Source: Homarus americanus (taxonomy: Eukaryota; Arthropoda; Malacostraca; Decapoda; Nephropidae). Taken from it: a stretch of DNA of 64,000 bases. A program made the translations under genes and the position numbers. The DNA is taken from NCBI RefSeq assembly GCF_018991925.1, contig NW_024753828.1, positions 5,732,339 to 5,796,338 on the forward strand, written 5' to 3'. The notes under the pieces are model-generated. The model was not told the origin of the DNA, ran no database searches, and saw only the letters and a program-made list of their open reading frames with translations. Each line of letters opens with the position of its first letter. Positions within the stretch are counted from its first letter, which is position 1. Shown here one piece after another: positions 1 through 12,497 of this stretch.

Positions 1-60
1 TTATGAGTTAAGGGCGTAGAACCCTGAAGAGTCAAGGGCGTAGAAGCCTGAAGAGTCAGT
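1..60 (-). repeat. Partial LINE-D 3' UTR at window edge
   Basis: Two to three 24-base units of the LINE-D 3' UTR (AAGGGCGTAGAAGCCTGAAG) in the same orientation as the copy at 12640-12690. The rest lies outside the window. Confidence 0.7.
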
Positions 61-3002
61 GGCTTATGTCTAAGCAAGTATCTGTCTTGTGGAATGTCGT
101 CAAGTGACCTTGGTCGCGGAAAGTTGAAAGTTACTTGGTTGGGTCAGTCTTGTGGCCAGTGACCTTGAGGGGGTGAATCTGAAATCTGAATCTATTCCTG
201 ACGACCACCGGGCGATGTGTTGTGATAATTATAATGGTAACGATAATAACAATAATAAAAATAACAGTAATATCAATAATAACAGCAATGATGGAATAAC
301 AGGAATAATAATGACAATAGTGGTGCTAATATTAATGATGGTAATTATGGTAATAGTAATACTAACAATTTAACGTTAGGGTGTTTAATCATGAGGCGAA
401 ATAATTGGGGGTCCTACTCTTATCAAAAACATGTAATAATAAGAAATAAAATAGTAATAAGTGAACATTATCCATAATTTTCGTAATGAATTGTTTGTAA
501 TCTGGCCAATGTTAAAAAATATCCCGATCTGGATCACATAACCATTTAAATATTTCTGGAGACATGAAGTAACGAAATCTATCCATCCTTAACCAAAACT
601 AAATTAAGACCATCGAGTTAGCTTAAGTTTAGGTCGTCTTTAAAAACTAACGATTTTATTAATGGTTTGAGAGTTGGGTTGCTGGGAATTTGTAACTTTG
701 GCCATCTTGTTTTTTTTTTTTATGAATTCGTACATTTGTGAACGCTAAAGGAAAATCATATACAGGTATTCGCCAATTTCCTGTTTCCATCCCTCAGAGT
801 ATCTTATGAGAAATGTGTACCAATAAAGTCTTTGTAATGACCAGTCTCCCAGCGAGGACTGTTAATGAGATTTCAGAAATGATTGTGTAACCTAATTCTG
901 TTACGAATGTTGTTACGTATCTTCAGTCCTGTTGCTATTAATTAGTATACTATAAATTGAGTCGTCTATTGAAGTGAGACTGAAATTAAAGGTCTATCAT
1001 CCTAGTCCCCCGCTGTAAATCCTCGCATGTGTCATGACATAAGATGGAAGCTTATATAAGTGAGAGCGGGAAGGTTGGTGGTACTGTAACAGCGCGCGCA
1101 AATGGGTCGGCGACCTTGGTCCATATTTACAAAATTCGTACTATTCATTTCTCTTTGTACCCATCGAACATAATAGAAAGTATCTGGTTACTGTAGAGTC
1201 TGAGTGCATTATCGAGGCCATTGTAAACCCTTTAAATGAGATCTTACATCCACAGGTAAGGGAGTAATTGACTCGACGAACCTTTGTGAATTGTAGTGTC
1301 CTCAGCTACTCGTCATTCCTGGGTTTTTGATAACATTTAGGTGAATTATCTAACATTATTCATGTTTTTTAGTTACTTTCACGAAGCTTTTTAAAATACT
1401 TCACAGTGAGGGAGGAGAGTAAGGTGTTTTTATTGAGGTCACCTGGAAGACACGTGTCAGGTAGCTTGGTTATGTAAGCTCACGTGGCTGGCGGCATGAC
1501 ACGTGATATGACACCCCCGAATCTCAGGCTTTGATATATCTAATCTAACCTTTTTATTGTACATATTCCTCCGTGGTTCTTTTAATCTTCATCATCTTAA
1601 TTACAATAACGATAAGATAATCATGCACAGTATATAGAGGTTTTGCTGTTTTGGGCAACTGATCAGGGGAGGTGATTACGTCCTCCTCGAATATGTTGCT
1701 TCCGGTTTTAGTTATTTTTAGACTCATTGTTTAGACGCCCCTCAGTAATAGTGACGACCTTACAGCGCTACAAATGTCGGTTATTAGTTTTGATTTTCTT
1801 GGAGGTAATTATAGAACATTCACCAGCATCTGTATGTTCCCAAACAGATGACGTCATGACAGTGGTGTTCAGAAAGGGTTAACAGATTAAGAGGAAAGAT
1901 CCCCCTTACGAAACATCTATACAGATGGGTCCAAATACCTCACAAACATTTTGAATCAATTATTTTGTTAATGGTATTTGTTTAGGTACACAAACTTTGT
2001 ATTTATTTTTTTTTTATTTGAGTAGAAAGGGAGGATTGGTTACTCAAACTGGATGAAGGTGTACAACAAATTGCTGAACATTCTGTAGGCAACTCCTGCG
2101 TACGGGTGATAGAGCCAGTCGGAGTCCCGCCCAGCAGCTGTTAGGGGAGTGTGTGCTACGTAACCCTGAACGCCAAATCAATATGTAACCAGAAATTTTA
2201 ACTTTTATCCAAATTATTCCTCGATACTGGGATTAAATACTGTTAATTTAAATGAATCGATGAAAATGAAGAAAAAGATTGAGAAACGTTTTGTAGGCAT
2301 CAATTACAATACATACAGTAGACAGCATTTAAATACATGTATATACGTTAATAATACACTAATGAGCAATACTACTTAATCTTCAGTTGTTTAGATCGAG
2401 CATATGAGATTTATTAGTTATTTACATTTTGTTCTTAATGAATAAACTATAAAACACACAATACACAGATGGAATTTTTAAAGCGTGTTGATGAACCCCC
2501 TTCAAACACTTCACTAGTCGAACACTTCACTTGTCAAGCACTTTACCTAACACTTCACTACTCAAACACCAAACCCAATTCACAATTAAACCAGACAACA
2601 AAGAAAACGACATTATATAACAAGTGTTTTTTTGTTCTTTTGCAACTTTTTTCTTCAGGTGACATGATCCTGGTAAATGAGATGATAGTCAGTGGAGAGT
2701 TTTGAGGGAGGAAGGTGAACTATGCGTGCTGTAAGGGAGGGAGACGTACTGTGAGGTTGGGAGGTGTGTGCTGTGAGGGACGGAGGTAACCTTTTCAGGG
2801 TGGGGGGGGAGGTGAGCTGTGATGGAGAGCTGTGAGGAAAGAAGAGAAATTGATCTTATGTATGGTAGTGACTGAGATGAGGATGAATATAATGAGTCAC
2901 TCTTCTCTTAACCTGGATAAAGTGAATGGTGTCGAGTAAGAGAGAAGCATGGGGTAGAGTGTATGAAAGCATGACCTACATATGGTGGACTCTGGGGGTA
3001 TA
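61..3002. other. Intergenic, no gene seen
   Basis: AT-rich sequence without a convincing coding frame. The 73-codon frame at 152-373 is an AAT/AAC repeat artefact. Short repeats ACACTTCACTA (about 2500-2570) and GTGCTGTGAGGGA-like G-rich units (2720-2840) are present. Confidence 0.6.
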
Positions 3003-3177
3003 GATGCTCTAACTTGGGGTCGAATATGGTGCTCGATGTCCTATATTGGGTTTTCTAACAAGTTTGATGCCCTATTTGAGGTGGAATTTGTTACATTATG
3101 TTCTCTATTGGGTGGAATAGAAGACTTGATGCCCTATTTAAGGTTTAATGTGACGCCTGATGTTCTAATTAAACCGT
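3003..3177 (+). repeat. Degenerate 31-base minisatellite
   Basis: Five to six units of 29-33 bases, each starting like GATGCCCTATTTGAGGTGGA. An open frame runs through it by chance because of the repeat. Confidence 0.65.
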
Positions 3178-4220
3178 AATGTTGTTGTTTAACGTGGGAT
3201 GTAGACTGTACTACTGGTCTGCCGTCCTTTAGGCATAATTAATGAAGAAAAAAATGTGAGAAAACCTTTTGAGTTCACTACCAAAGTGTCTGTTTCCCTC
3301 TCAACGTAATTAATTAATAAACATACTATTTAACCTGGGATTAACTATTTTCTACCTTATTTAACGTGGAGTATGGAATTATTTGCCTCTTTGAAGGATA
3401 ATAGGAGAAAATTGCCGTTGTTTGAGCTGTAATGCGACTCGGTACCGGTTGTCGTATTCACCTTGTAAACATGGACAAGAAGTTACATTTAAGGATTAAC
3501 GATTAAGTTCCTAATGCTGGTGGAAATTAAGGCCCAACATAACATTTCAGTTTGAAAGAGCTATTTAACTTAGAATAAATAGCCAGTATGTCCTCTTTTG
3601 TATACAGTACGGGATGGAAATAGGAATTATTTTAACTAAAATTTCACTAAAACATCAATTTCGAAGTGATACACAAACTAGATTGGAAATGTACCAAATT
3701 GCCTCTTTTTTTTCGGTGCACCAAGAAGTAGTGTTGTAGTCGTGTGCTTGGCTGCCTGTGTCGTATCCACTGTAAAAGTCAGGTATGTACACCACTTCAC
3801 AGCTGGGTGGACTCTGAATGTACAGTACCCGGATGTGAACCAGAGATAGAAACAGACCCCTGCTTCCCGCTAAACACTCCTCCACCTGGCGAAACTTTTG
3901 AGCTCTGATATCAGACCCTCAGTCGTTATATATATGTACACACCGCGAGCCTTACGTAAATCAATCAATTTATAATAGTTAGTGGTAAATAAATGGTCTA
4001 AACTTAACATGTACGCGCTTAAGGATATTAGCTTTTGAAGTAGAGTAATATATAGTATAAGAATATAACATTAATACACTTTGAGGTAATGATACGTAAC
4101 CTCAGCTAACTCGCCATTAGTTTGTGCCAAGGTATAAAGATTGAGTTGTGTTTGCATAGAAAGTCTCGGATGACAATTAATAGCCGTACAGTGAACAAGG
4201 ATCTATGCAATAAATTCTGT
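3178..4220. other. Intergenic, nothing recognised
   Basis: AT-rich. No splice-linked coding frames, inverted repeats or promoter clusters were noticed. Confidence 0.5.
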
Positions 4221-4356
4221 TAGCAACATAACAGGTACCTCTCACTAGCAACATAACTGGTACCTCTGAATAGTATATAACAGGTACCGCCCACTAGTAC
4301 ATAACATGCACCTCTTACTAGTATATAACAGATATATAACAGGTATATAACAGATA
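4221..4356 (+). repeat. Tandem repeat, 24-25 base unit
   Basis: Four to five units like TAGCAACATAACAGGTACCT, the last collapsing to TATAACAGATA repeats. Confidence 0.75.
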
Positions 4357-4433
4357 TGTTTTATTTATATACAGTATTTCTATTCTTTTTGGTCACTTTT
4401 TTGTCTGATGTTCTTTGTATTTATTTTGCTATA

Positions 4434-4444
4434 GTATATATATA

Positions 4445-4487
<43 letters not shown>

Positions 4488-4554
4488 CTGTGATGCCATT
4501 GATAATTTACTTACATTAAAGAAGAAATAATGGATTGGGGTAGAGCAAAAGACG

Positions 4555-4626
<72 letters not shown>
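4434..4626. repeat. Microsatellites (TA)n, (TC)n and (CA)n
   Basis: Short TA run, (TC)19 at 4447-4484, then after a 72-base spacer (AC)35 at 4557-4626. Confidence 0.95.
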
Positions 4627-4628
<2 letters not shown>

Positions 4629-4800
4629 AATATTTAATTATACTGTAATTTTTAATTCTTATTTTTAGTAACTTTAAAAAATATATATCGTTCTAATCTC
4701 TACAGTCAATGCACTTAACTTAAAGACCTTAGTTGTTGAAACGCAGTAATAATATAACAAAAATTTTATAATACAATCGTCGTGGAAATTTCTTATCATT

Positions 4801-5040
4801 TGGGTTAAGTTAGGTAAGGCATTGTTAGGTACGGTTTGGTTTGGTTAGGTGAGGTTAGGTAAGGTTTGGTTAGGTTAGGTGGGGCTTGATTACATAGAGA
4901 CAAATATCTCGGCTAAGTTAGGTTTGGTAAATATTAGCTAAGTTAGGTCAGGATGTGTGATGTTAGATTAGGTTAGTAAGTTGCGTAAGGTTAAATTAGG
5001 AAAGGTTTGGTTAAGAACGGTTATGTTAGATAAGTCACAG
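4801..5040 (+). repeat. Degenerate TTAGG/TTTGG array
   Basis: Many units of GGTTAGGT, GGTTTGGT and GGTAAGGT over about 240 bases. Resembles the arthropod telomere repeat TTAGG but too degenerate and internal to be a telomere. Confidence 0.65.
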
Positions 5041-6388
5041 GTGCCTGGGTGAGCTATCGTACACCTGCAGTGGCTGGGACACCGGAGCTGGCATTAGGTA
5101 AAGTGGTGAAGCTCGTTATGTAAGCACAGTTAGGTAAAGCACACACTTAGATAAGTCATTCCCCCATCCTACCTTCATCTCATCTGCTTGTGTGTGCTCA
5201 GTCTGCCCTCAGTGTCGTGTGTAAATAATATACCGTTACACACGCAGTTATATATATATCACGTTACATGTACAGTATATATAATAAGGTTTGGTAACAT
5301 GATAATTCTAGTTATTTTTCTCTCCTGTTGAATTGTAGATGAATTTGTTTGTTTCTTTGTTTTTCGTGTGGGAACTGTTTATCAGCCAATTTCCGCCTTT
5401 CGTGATAAAACAATAATTTTCTGCGTGAGGAATGTTTTGTTTTATTAGTGACCAAGTTTTGATCTTACTTGTAATATTTTATTTTGTTTGTTTACTTCTT
5501 CATTTTTACAGTAATTATTTCGAGAGGAACACGGAGAAGAGAACTAAAGACGACCACAAAAGAGTAGGTAAAAGTTTATTATTATTTTACTTGAATTAGC
5601 AGATTACCTTTAAGATTACACCCCTTCCACCTTTTTCAACTGACGATTAACTATCCTAACCTAACCTAACCCAACCCAACCCAACCCAACCCAATCCCCT
5701 CTCAGGTAAGTGTTATGGTGTTTAATTAATCAACATATTAGATAAACAAATGGAGTTTAATCTTCAGGTGATACGAATTATTTGACGTTTTATATATCCA
5801 ATATTTACTTGTTACAGTTAATACCTCGTCTATAACGTAGAGGAGGAAGACTAGAGCAACATTAACAACATGAGAGATTATATAGAACTTTATTGGGTTA
5901 TAACCTCGTAAACGTATCATCTACGGACACGACTTGGCCAACTTGGAACTATCAAGGTCAGGAAATAGTAATCTAGGCTACTTGATTTACAACGGTTCAT
6001 GGCGATACTAATAACAGCTTTTTTCTGACGACAGTGTGCACAAGTATCAGTGGAGGTCACATCACATTGTATAAATAGTGTAACGCGGGGTAACACTGTA
6101 AATTGTAATGGTCACCAAAGACCATATATTATATTATGTATTGAGATGTGTAAGTCAACACACACACACACACACACATGAAAATTTGAAGATTGTATAA
6201 AATATCAGTGGCTCCAAAATAGACTACCTTGTTTTTAATAACTGAGATAATACGACCAGTTGTGACTTTAAATAATTAGATGGGGGTACAAATTCTCCCA
6301 CAATACTTTCAATCCTTTCTCCGTGTAGACACAACGTTAAACTTATTAATTCCTACATTTTACAGACGTGAGATAATTATTATGTTGA
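5041..6388. other. Intergenic, no gene seen
   Basis: Apart from the pentamer array at 5653 and a short (CA)n at 6155-6178, nothing was recognised. Confidence 0.5.
5653..5697 (+). repeat. (CCTAA)/(CCCAA) pentamer array
   Basis: Three CCTAA units followed by at least five CCCAA units: an interstitial telomere-like motif drifting to a variant. Confidence 0.8.
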
Positions 6389-6468
6389 ACACCCACTAAA
6401 AAATTATTCGGCACCCTTACGGCGTGATACAATATGACACGTGTGCTGAATAATTTTTTAGTGGGTGT
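6389..6468. repeat. 80-bp inverted repeat (short MITE or hairpin)
   Basis: ACACCCACTAAAAAATTATT at 6389 pairs with AATAATTTTTTAGTGGGTGT ending at 6468; arms about 26 bases with one or two mismatches and a ~28-base loop. Confidence 0.65.
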
Positions 6469-6689
6469 ACCTTCCACCCTGACAAATGTTTGACGTGTGT
6501 CTCTACTTACCTGTCACGGCAATGTGACTGTCGTGTTGACTCTTACTTGTGGTGTTTAATATTGTACATGTCTGTGCATGATATGAATGACAAGATCATC
6601 ACTGATTTACGCTAAGTGATAAACGCTGCATACATCCTTCACCCCACATACTACGCATGTGTTGTACATAAATATATAGGGTATATAAT

Positions 6690-9113
6690 ATCTTGCTTAG
6701 CTGCATAATAGATTGGATTGACCTTACGGGTAACTCAGAGTCAGAGGATTTTCTTGAAACGATCCAGGACTGTTTCCTAAGTCCACATATAACCGAACCC
6801 ACCCGGGGTAATAATATACTTGATTCAGTTCTGTCGAACAGAGAAAACCTCATTAGTAATGTCGAGGTAGGGAACGAACTTGCAAACAGCAATCACAAAG
6901 AAATTAGATTCCAGTTAGATTTTCAGAGCAGCCGTAAGGAAAATTCCACAAAAGCCCCAGATTTCAGAAGGGCAAACTTTGATAGTTTGAAGTGGCAGTT
7001 GAGAGAAGGGGCATCAGGCTTGGGGGTGAACTACGTGGACCTGACGGTTGAAACCGACCTCATAACGAGATCTGAGGTTGCCGAGTTCCACGACAATTTA
7101 AATGAGTTACTTAATGCACAAAGGCAGAACATACCATACAGAAAACTCAGATCAAACAACAATAACCCTAAATGGATAAATAATTATTTAAAGAACATTA
7201 TTGGTCAAAGGAAGGCTATAGGTAGGAGGATAAATCGTGGCGAAATTTACCTCCGGGATTATTATAAGGTATTGGCCGGGAGGGTTAAGACCGAGATAAG
7301 GAAAGCAAAGAGGAATAATGAGCTGAGGATAGCAAGGGAGGCGAAGACAAACCCCAAGGGATTCTATCAAATGTATCAAACTAAAACACGAGAAAAGATT
7401 GGGCCAGTGCAGTCAGATACCAGCGAGCTAACTGATAACGACGGAGAAATGAGCAATAATCTGAATAAATATTTTTCAACAGTTTTCACCACAGAAAATT
7501 TAAACATGATACCCGAGGCACCGACTCTATTCAGAGATAGTGAAGAAACCAAATTAAGCGAGATAGTAGTGACTAGTAACGATGTTAGTAAGCAAATAGA
7601 CAAACTAAAGCCTAATAAGTCACCTGGTCCCGATGAGATATTTGCCAGAGTATTAAAGGAATGTAAGGAAGAGCTTAGTATGCCCTTAGCAAAGTTGTTT
7701 AACATGTCCTTAAAAACAGGTGTAGTACCAGAATTCTGGAGGATAGTGAATGTAATACCGATTTTCAAGAAGGGGGATAGATCACTATCCTCTAACTACC
7801 GTCCAATCAGTCTAACATCAATTGTAGGCACATTACTGGAAGCAATCATTTCAAACTATTTGAAACCACCTGGAGAAGCACAAATTGATCAATGATTCCC
7901 AGCATGGCTTCATAAGCTGGCGTTCATATCTAACTAATCTATTAACATTCTTTTAATCAGTTTTCGAATCAGTGGACGAGGGGCACAATTATGATGTGGT
8001 ATATCTCGACTTTAGCAAAGCCTTCGACAGAGTCCCCCACGAAAGACTAATAAGAAAGGTAGAAGCACATGGCATTAAAGGTAATATTCTAAAATGGATT
8101 AGGGCGTGGTTACAGGACAGGAAGCAGCCAGTGAGCATTAACGGCATTAAATCCCATTAGAGCAACGTCACTAGTACTGATACTTGGACCATTATTATTT
8201 ATTATATACATGAACGATATAGATATCGGCATAGACAGCAACATAAGTAAATTTGCTGATGACACTAAAATAGGATGTATAATTAAATCTGACGAGGACT
8301 CCGCAAAACTACAGGAAGATCTAAAATTTTTCGAATGATCTGAAAAATGGCAGATGAAATTCAATGTGGACAAATGTAAAGTACTCAGTATAGGAGATGT
8401 AAACAGGGAAACCAGATACCAGATGAACAACGATGCCATAGAGAAATCCGACTGCGAGAGAGATTTAGGAGTAATGATAAGTAGGAATCTTAAGCCAAGT
8501 AAACAATGTGTTTTTGCTCGTAACAAGGCTAATAAAGTACTTGGGTTCATACAAAGGAGTGTTAGTTACAAGACTAGCGAGGTCATCTTTAGATTATATC
8601 TTGCGCTTGTGAGACCTCACCTAGATTGCCCAGTTCAGTTCTGGTCACCTATTACAGAATGGATATAGAATCCTTGGAAAAAATCCAGAGGAGAATGACA
8701 AGACTATTCCCGGGCATTAGGAACCTTGAGTACAGAGACAGGTTAAAGCATCTTAATTTGCACTCCCTCGAGAGAAGCAGAATGAGGGGCGACATGATAG
8801 AGGTGTATAAATGGAAGTCACGGCTAAACAAAGGGGACAGGTACTCAAACTATCCAACCAGGAGCGAACTCGTAACAATGGTTTTAAATTAGACAAATTT
8901 AGATTTAGGAGTGAAATAGGTAAACACTGGTTTGGAAACAGAGTAGTGGATGAATGGAACAAGTTACCAAATATCATCATTAACTCGAATACGCTGGATA
9001 GCTTCAAACATAGGTTGGATGCTTATATGAGCAATAGGGGTTGGGTGTAAATGGGACTGCCCAGTATGGGCCAATAGGCCCGCTGCAGTTTCCTCCATTC
9101 TTATGTTCTTATA
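6690..9113 (+). pseudogene. LINE-A: CR1-like non-LTR retrotransposon, 5'-truncated and decayed
   Basis: Begins inside the endonuclease domain and runs to the element's 3' end. Visible in order: end of the endonuclease (DFLETIQDCFLSPHITEPTR), RT motifs SPGPDEI, NYRPISLT, YLDFSKAFDRVPHE, KFADDTKIG, the LGFIQRSV and RPHLD blocks, the DRLKHLN block, and the tail WNKLPNIIINSNTLDSFKHRL with a stop at 9048-9050. The reading frame is broken by a shift near 7885, stops near 7950, 8158 and 8336, and shifts near 8655 and 8835, so it cannot be active. The 3' end finishes in two near-repeats of TTCTTATG/A, as CR1 elements do. No other copy of this family is complete in the window. Confidence 0.9.
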
Positions 9114-9708
9114 ACTGTAACCCCCTCCCCCCCTCCGCCCTCGGACCCGCCGACCCGTGCACCGCTAGTGACGGCTAGTCATGTAACGCCCTGGCCCAGA
9201 ACTCGACAGCATCTCCACTCCCTTGTCGAAAATACCCCTCATGCATGAGTCCCATTATCACCTGTGCCGATGTTTTCTTGTAAAATGTCCTTAGGAAGCA
9301 TTATCTTATCGTAATTGCAAAAGAGGTGTCGTAGTGGACAATGAGAAAGGTTTTTTCCTGCGAAAACCGAGTTTACATTGCACGTGTCTCCAGGTTCACG
9401 TGTCCGTCTGCCTCATGACGTCACTTAGCCTCACGCGGCCCCCTGGAAATACCAGCCTTTAGCTTACGTAAGTTACTTTTGAAATATATAACTAAATACC
9501 GCCTCCCGTGCTTCTGTTTGCATTCGTGATATTAATGCTGATGACTTTTAATTCATACGGAAGATCTTTGTGAAGTTAGTTACTAAATATAGCAAAGTTT
9601 GTGATTGTGTGAGTCACTGCGGGTGAGCAAGTGAAGGAGGGGGTAGCTCACAGCAACCCTCTCACCTACCTGGCCCACTCGTCTTTCTCAATTATTTTCA
9701 GTTGTGGT
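9114..9708. other. Intergenic between two LINEs
   Basis: GC-richer start (C-runs at 9120-9145). No coding frame recognised. Confidence 0.45.
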
Positions 9709-10264
9709 CCACCCTGTGTTGGCAAGCTGTTTTACATTCTCTCCGTGACAAACTAATGCAGCGCATTAAACCCCTCAGAACCCTTGTTGGCAAGGGCTAT
9801 GGAATTAACATCACCGATGCTCGTACTTTCTATCTTCACTTCATTCGTTCTGTAGTTGACTATCATGCTCTCCATCTTGTGACTATTCCGCCTAAACAAC
9901 TCAACAGCCTGGAGGTAGTGCAAAATGAAGCCATGCGCATCATCCTAGGTTGCCCAAAATCAACCAGAATTGTAAACATGAGGAAAGAGCTCGGACTGCC
10001 CTCCCTATCTGAGAGGATGGCTCTACTTAATACCATCTTTTTGGCAGTGAACAGTGACATTACCCATATGAATCTGACCTCTATACATTTATAGCTATTA
10101 ATGAATATGATGTATTTCTTTGTGTATGAACCTCTGTCCTGCGTGGCAGTGAGAAGTGATACCACCCGCAGTGTCAAGACCTGACTGAATTACTCAGAAT
10201 AGGCAAACTGTACTATAAGCTCTGCCAATAAATTTGTTAAACTAAAAACCACCCTGTGTGTTGG
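9709..10264 (+). pseudogene. LINE-C: I/Jockey-type LINE 3' fragment with target-site duplication
   Basis: An open stretch of 130 codons (9702-10094) shows the thumb and linker region of an I/Jockey-like reverse transcriptase (QRIKPLRTLVGKGYG, FIRSVVDYHALHL, EVVQNEAMRIILGCPKSTR). It is followed by about 150 bases of 3' UTR and a short A-rich end. The insert is flanked by CCACCCTGTGTTGG (9709-9722) and CCACCCTGTGTGTTGG (10249-10264), a plausible target-site duplication that fits 5'-truncated retrotransposition. Confidence 0.75.
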
Positions 10265-10273
10265 GGGAGGGGC

Positions 10274-10274
<1 letters not shown>

Positions 10275-10360
<86 letters not shown>
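10275..10360. repeat. (TA)43 microsatellite
   Basis: 86 bases of pure TA directly after the LINE-C insertion, followed by a TTTA-rich tail. Confidence 0.97.
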
Positions 10361-10365
<5 letters not shown>

Positions 10366-11782
10366 TTATTTATATTTTTATTTATTTATTGATTCAAATT
10401 GTCATACAAATACACATTGATTAAATATGCTGGTATGCAATCTACTATCCATAGACAGTGCATGTACAGTATACAATGGTAAACAGTAAGTTGATTCTAC
10501 CAAAGTTAGAACAACGGTAAAGCGAGGATAAAAAAGAAGGAAAGAAAGTCCGGCATATAGAAGAGAAACGAGGATAGATTAAAGGTAGAAATTATGAGAA
10601 AGGAAAGTAATGATTAGAGACCGTCCTCCACATGGACAGCCAGACACTGACAAATACAGCGCGGTACTGAGTCTGCCAGTATTGACAGCAGTGGTCTCCC
10701 CGCCCAGCTCCCTTCAGAGCAGGCCAGAACAGCTGGTGGTTGTCACGTTCTGGGTTTCCGCATGGTCATATTTTTGTGCATGACCATATTGTCTTTTTGA
10801 TAAATATCCCCAGATATTTTTAAAATACAAGTAGCTTTATGCAACAAACAAAAATAGCTTCAAGATAAGGCCTCCAAAAGTTTTTTTTTCCTTTATGTAA
10901 CAATTGTGATGGTCTAACCTCTGAATTCTGGAAAACAAACCTAAATATATTAAATTAGTCTATAGATTTATGTCAGAAAGGTAATATAATAAAAATAATA
11001 AATCGATAAAATGATCAAACAAGTTTACAGTTGATTGAGCCTGTATATGGACAGGTATGCAGTTCAACATGTGTATAGGCAACGTGGGTATATAGTGTAC
11101 AGAAACGTGCAGGCACTGTATACAATTTCCAACGTATTGTACCTAGGCAGTGCAACTATACAGCAATAGTAAAACTACAACCCTACCTATTTCTTCTACT
11201 ACAACTACTACTCACTTCCATCCATTTGTTGTCCTTCCACTGAAACATTTTCATTCCTGTCACTTGGGATTTATGTATGTATGTGAACAGTAAGGAAATT
11301 GGACCAGTGAGAGCCGACAAAGCCGTCAGACGCACCTTTCCAATGGGGTTCTTTTCTTAGGCTTGGTTTGTAATCAGTAACAGTATATCTTCAGGAATAA
11401 AAGTAAAAGATTATTGATAAATATAGCAAGCATTTCATTACGCTTGGACTATCCGAGGCCACAGATCACTTCAACAATACAGCATTTTGTGGTTAATGAT
11501 ACAGAAACTCTCCCTTTGTCGTAGCTTCACCTGTTATGTATTTTTGTTTTTGTTGCAAATTATCGGATAATAATACTGGTTTTAATGTGGTCAGGATATC
11601 TGTTCCTGTCCATATAGCTGCAAAGAAGAAAGTGTTTTTCTCCTGACCGCTGACTCCTGTTTTCGCGAAGTTGTATTCACTTCTCTAGTGCCCTGCTTGT
11701 CGGTTCATATCTCTAATCCTTACAAACTTTGTTGTTAGATATTCTGGGCAAATACGCATGTAAAAAATATACTATTTAGCAA
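10361..11782. other. Intergenic, no gene seen
   Basis: A T-rich stretch, then sequence (about 10380-10500) with weak resemblance to 26830-26930, perhaps an old shared repeat. Nothing else recognised. Confidence 0.4.
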
Positions 11783-11940
11783 GTTTAACCTAACATAACC
11801 AAACCTAACGTAACTTAGCCTACATAAACCTGTTCTAACCCAATCTAACTTAACCAATCACAATCTCGCAACAGAATAACCCAACCTATTATAACCTAAC
11901 CAAACCCATCATAACCTAAATCCGTATAACCTAAGGGAAC
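11783..11940 (+). repeat. Degenerate CCTAA array
   Basis: Repeated TAACCTAAC, CAAACCTAAC and similar over about 160 bases just upstream of LINE-D copy 1. Confidence 0.65.
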
Positions 11941-11947
11941 ACAACCT

Positions 11948-12266
11948 TCAAGAGTACACTACCCTCCTAAGATGTCCCCACACACAACGCTTCCGTGACG
12001 CCTGCTGGACCACCACTCCACGACCCCCTGACGGAGACACCATGATCCTCCCCACACTGGCCAGATATTATGTAAATAATATTGATTATGTGTTAAAGGA
12101 ATATCCTTCCTTCCTTAGGCTTTAGTAAGCCCCTTTATAATATTTATACTGTATACACTTGTCACACTTGCCAGATGCTTCTGGTGTCATTGTACAGGGG
12201 TACCTAGTGACAGCACTAGGATCCCGCTTCCTCTATCAAGGAATAAACAATTGAAATTGAAAATTG
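11948..12266 (+). pseudogene. LINE-D copy 1: I/Jockey-type LINE 3' end
   Basis: Starts within the terminal zinc-knuckle region (LRCPHTQRFRDACW by reading through one frame) and ends the ORF at a stop after EYPSFLRL. It then runs through a 3' UTR to AATAAACAATTGAAATTGAAA. Its coding part is near identical to the reverse-strand copy at 12.7-13.2 kb, but its 3' UTR is different. Confidence 0.7.
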
Positions 12267-12497
12267 AGTACACTACAGTACTAGAGCCTATGAGAAATTT
12301 GAGCTGCTAGTAATAATCTCATCTACAATATTATTCTGGCAGCGATTGCGCATTATTAAGTGGGAATTTACTCCGAGTATTAAATTTTATCTCATCTCTC
12401 TCTCTCTCTCAAAACATGAAACAGGCTTTAGCATCGGGGTGAAAAGCGAATGTTTGAAAACCTATTTGGAATATTTGTCCTGCATCATTCTCTTAAT

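Noticed and set aside
152..373. Asn-rich frame with hydrophobic end
   Set aside because: Produced by AAT/AAC and ATT/ATG repeats.
4380..4622. Reverse-strand frame with Cys-Val and Arg-Glu repeats
   Set aside because: Translation of the (CA)n and (TC)n microsatellites.
4801..5697. Possible telomere
   Set aside because: TTAGG-like units are degenerate, short and internal, with genes and LINEs on the right side; interstitial runs only.
10380..10500. Possible repeat shared with 26830-26930
   Set aside because: Similar short words (GATTCTA, ACAATG) in the same order, but too weak by eye to call homologous.
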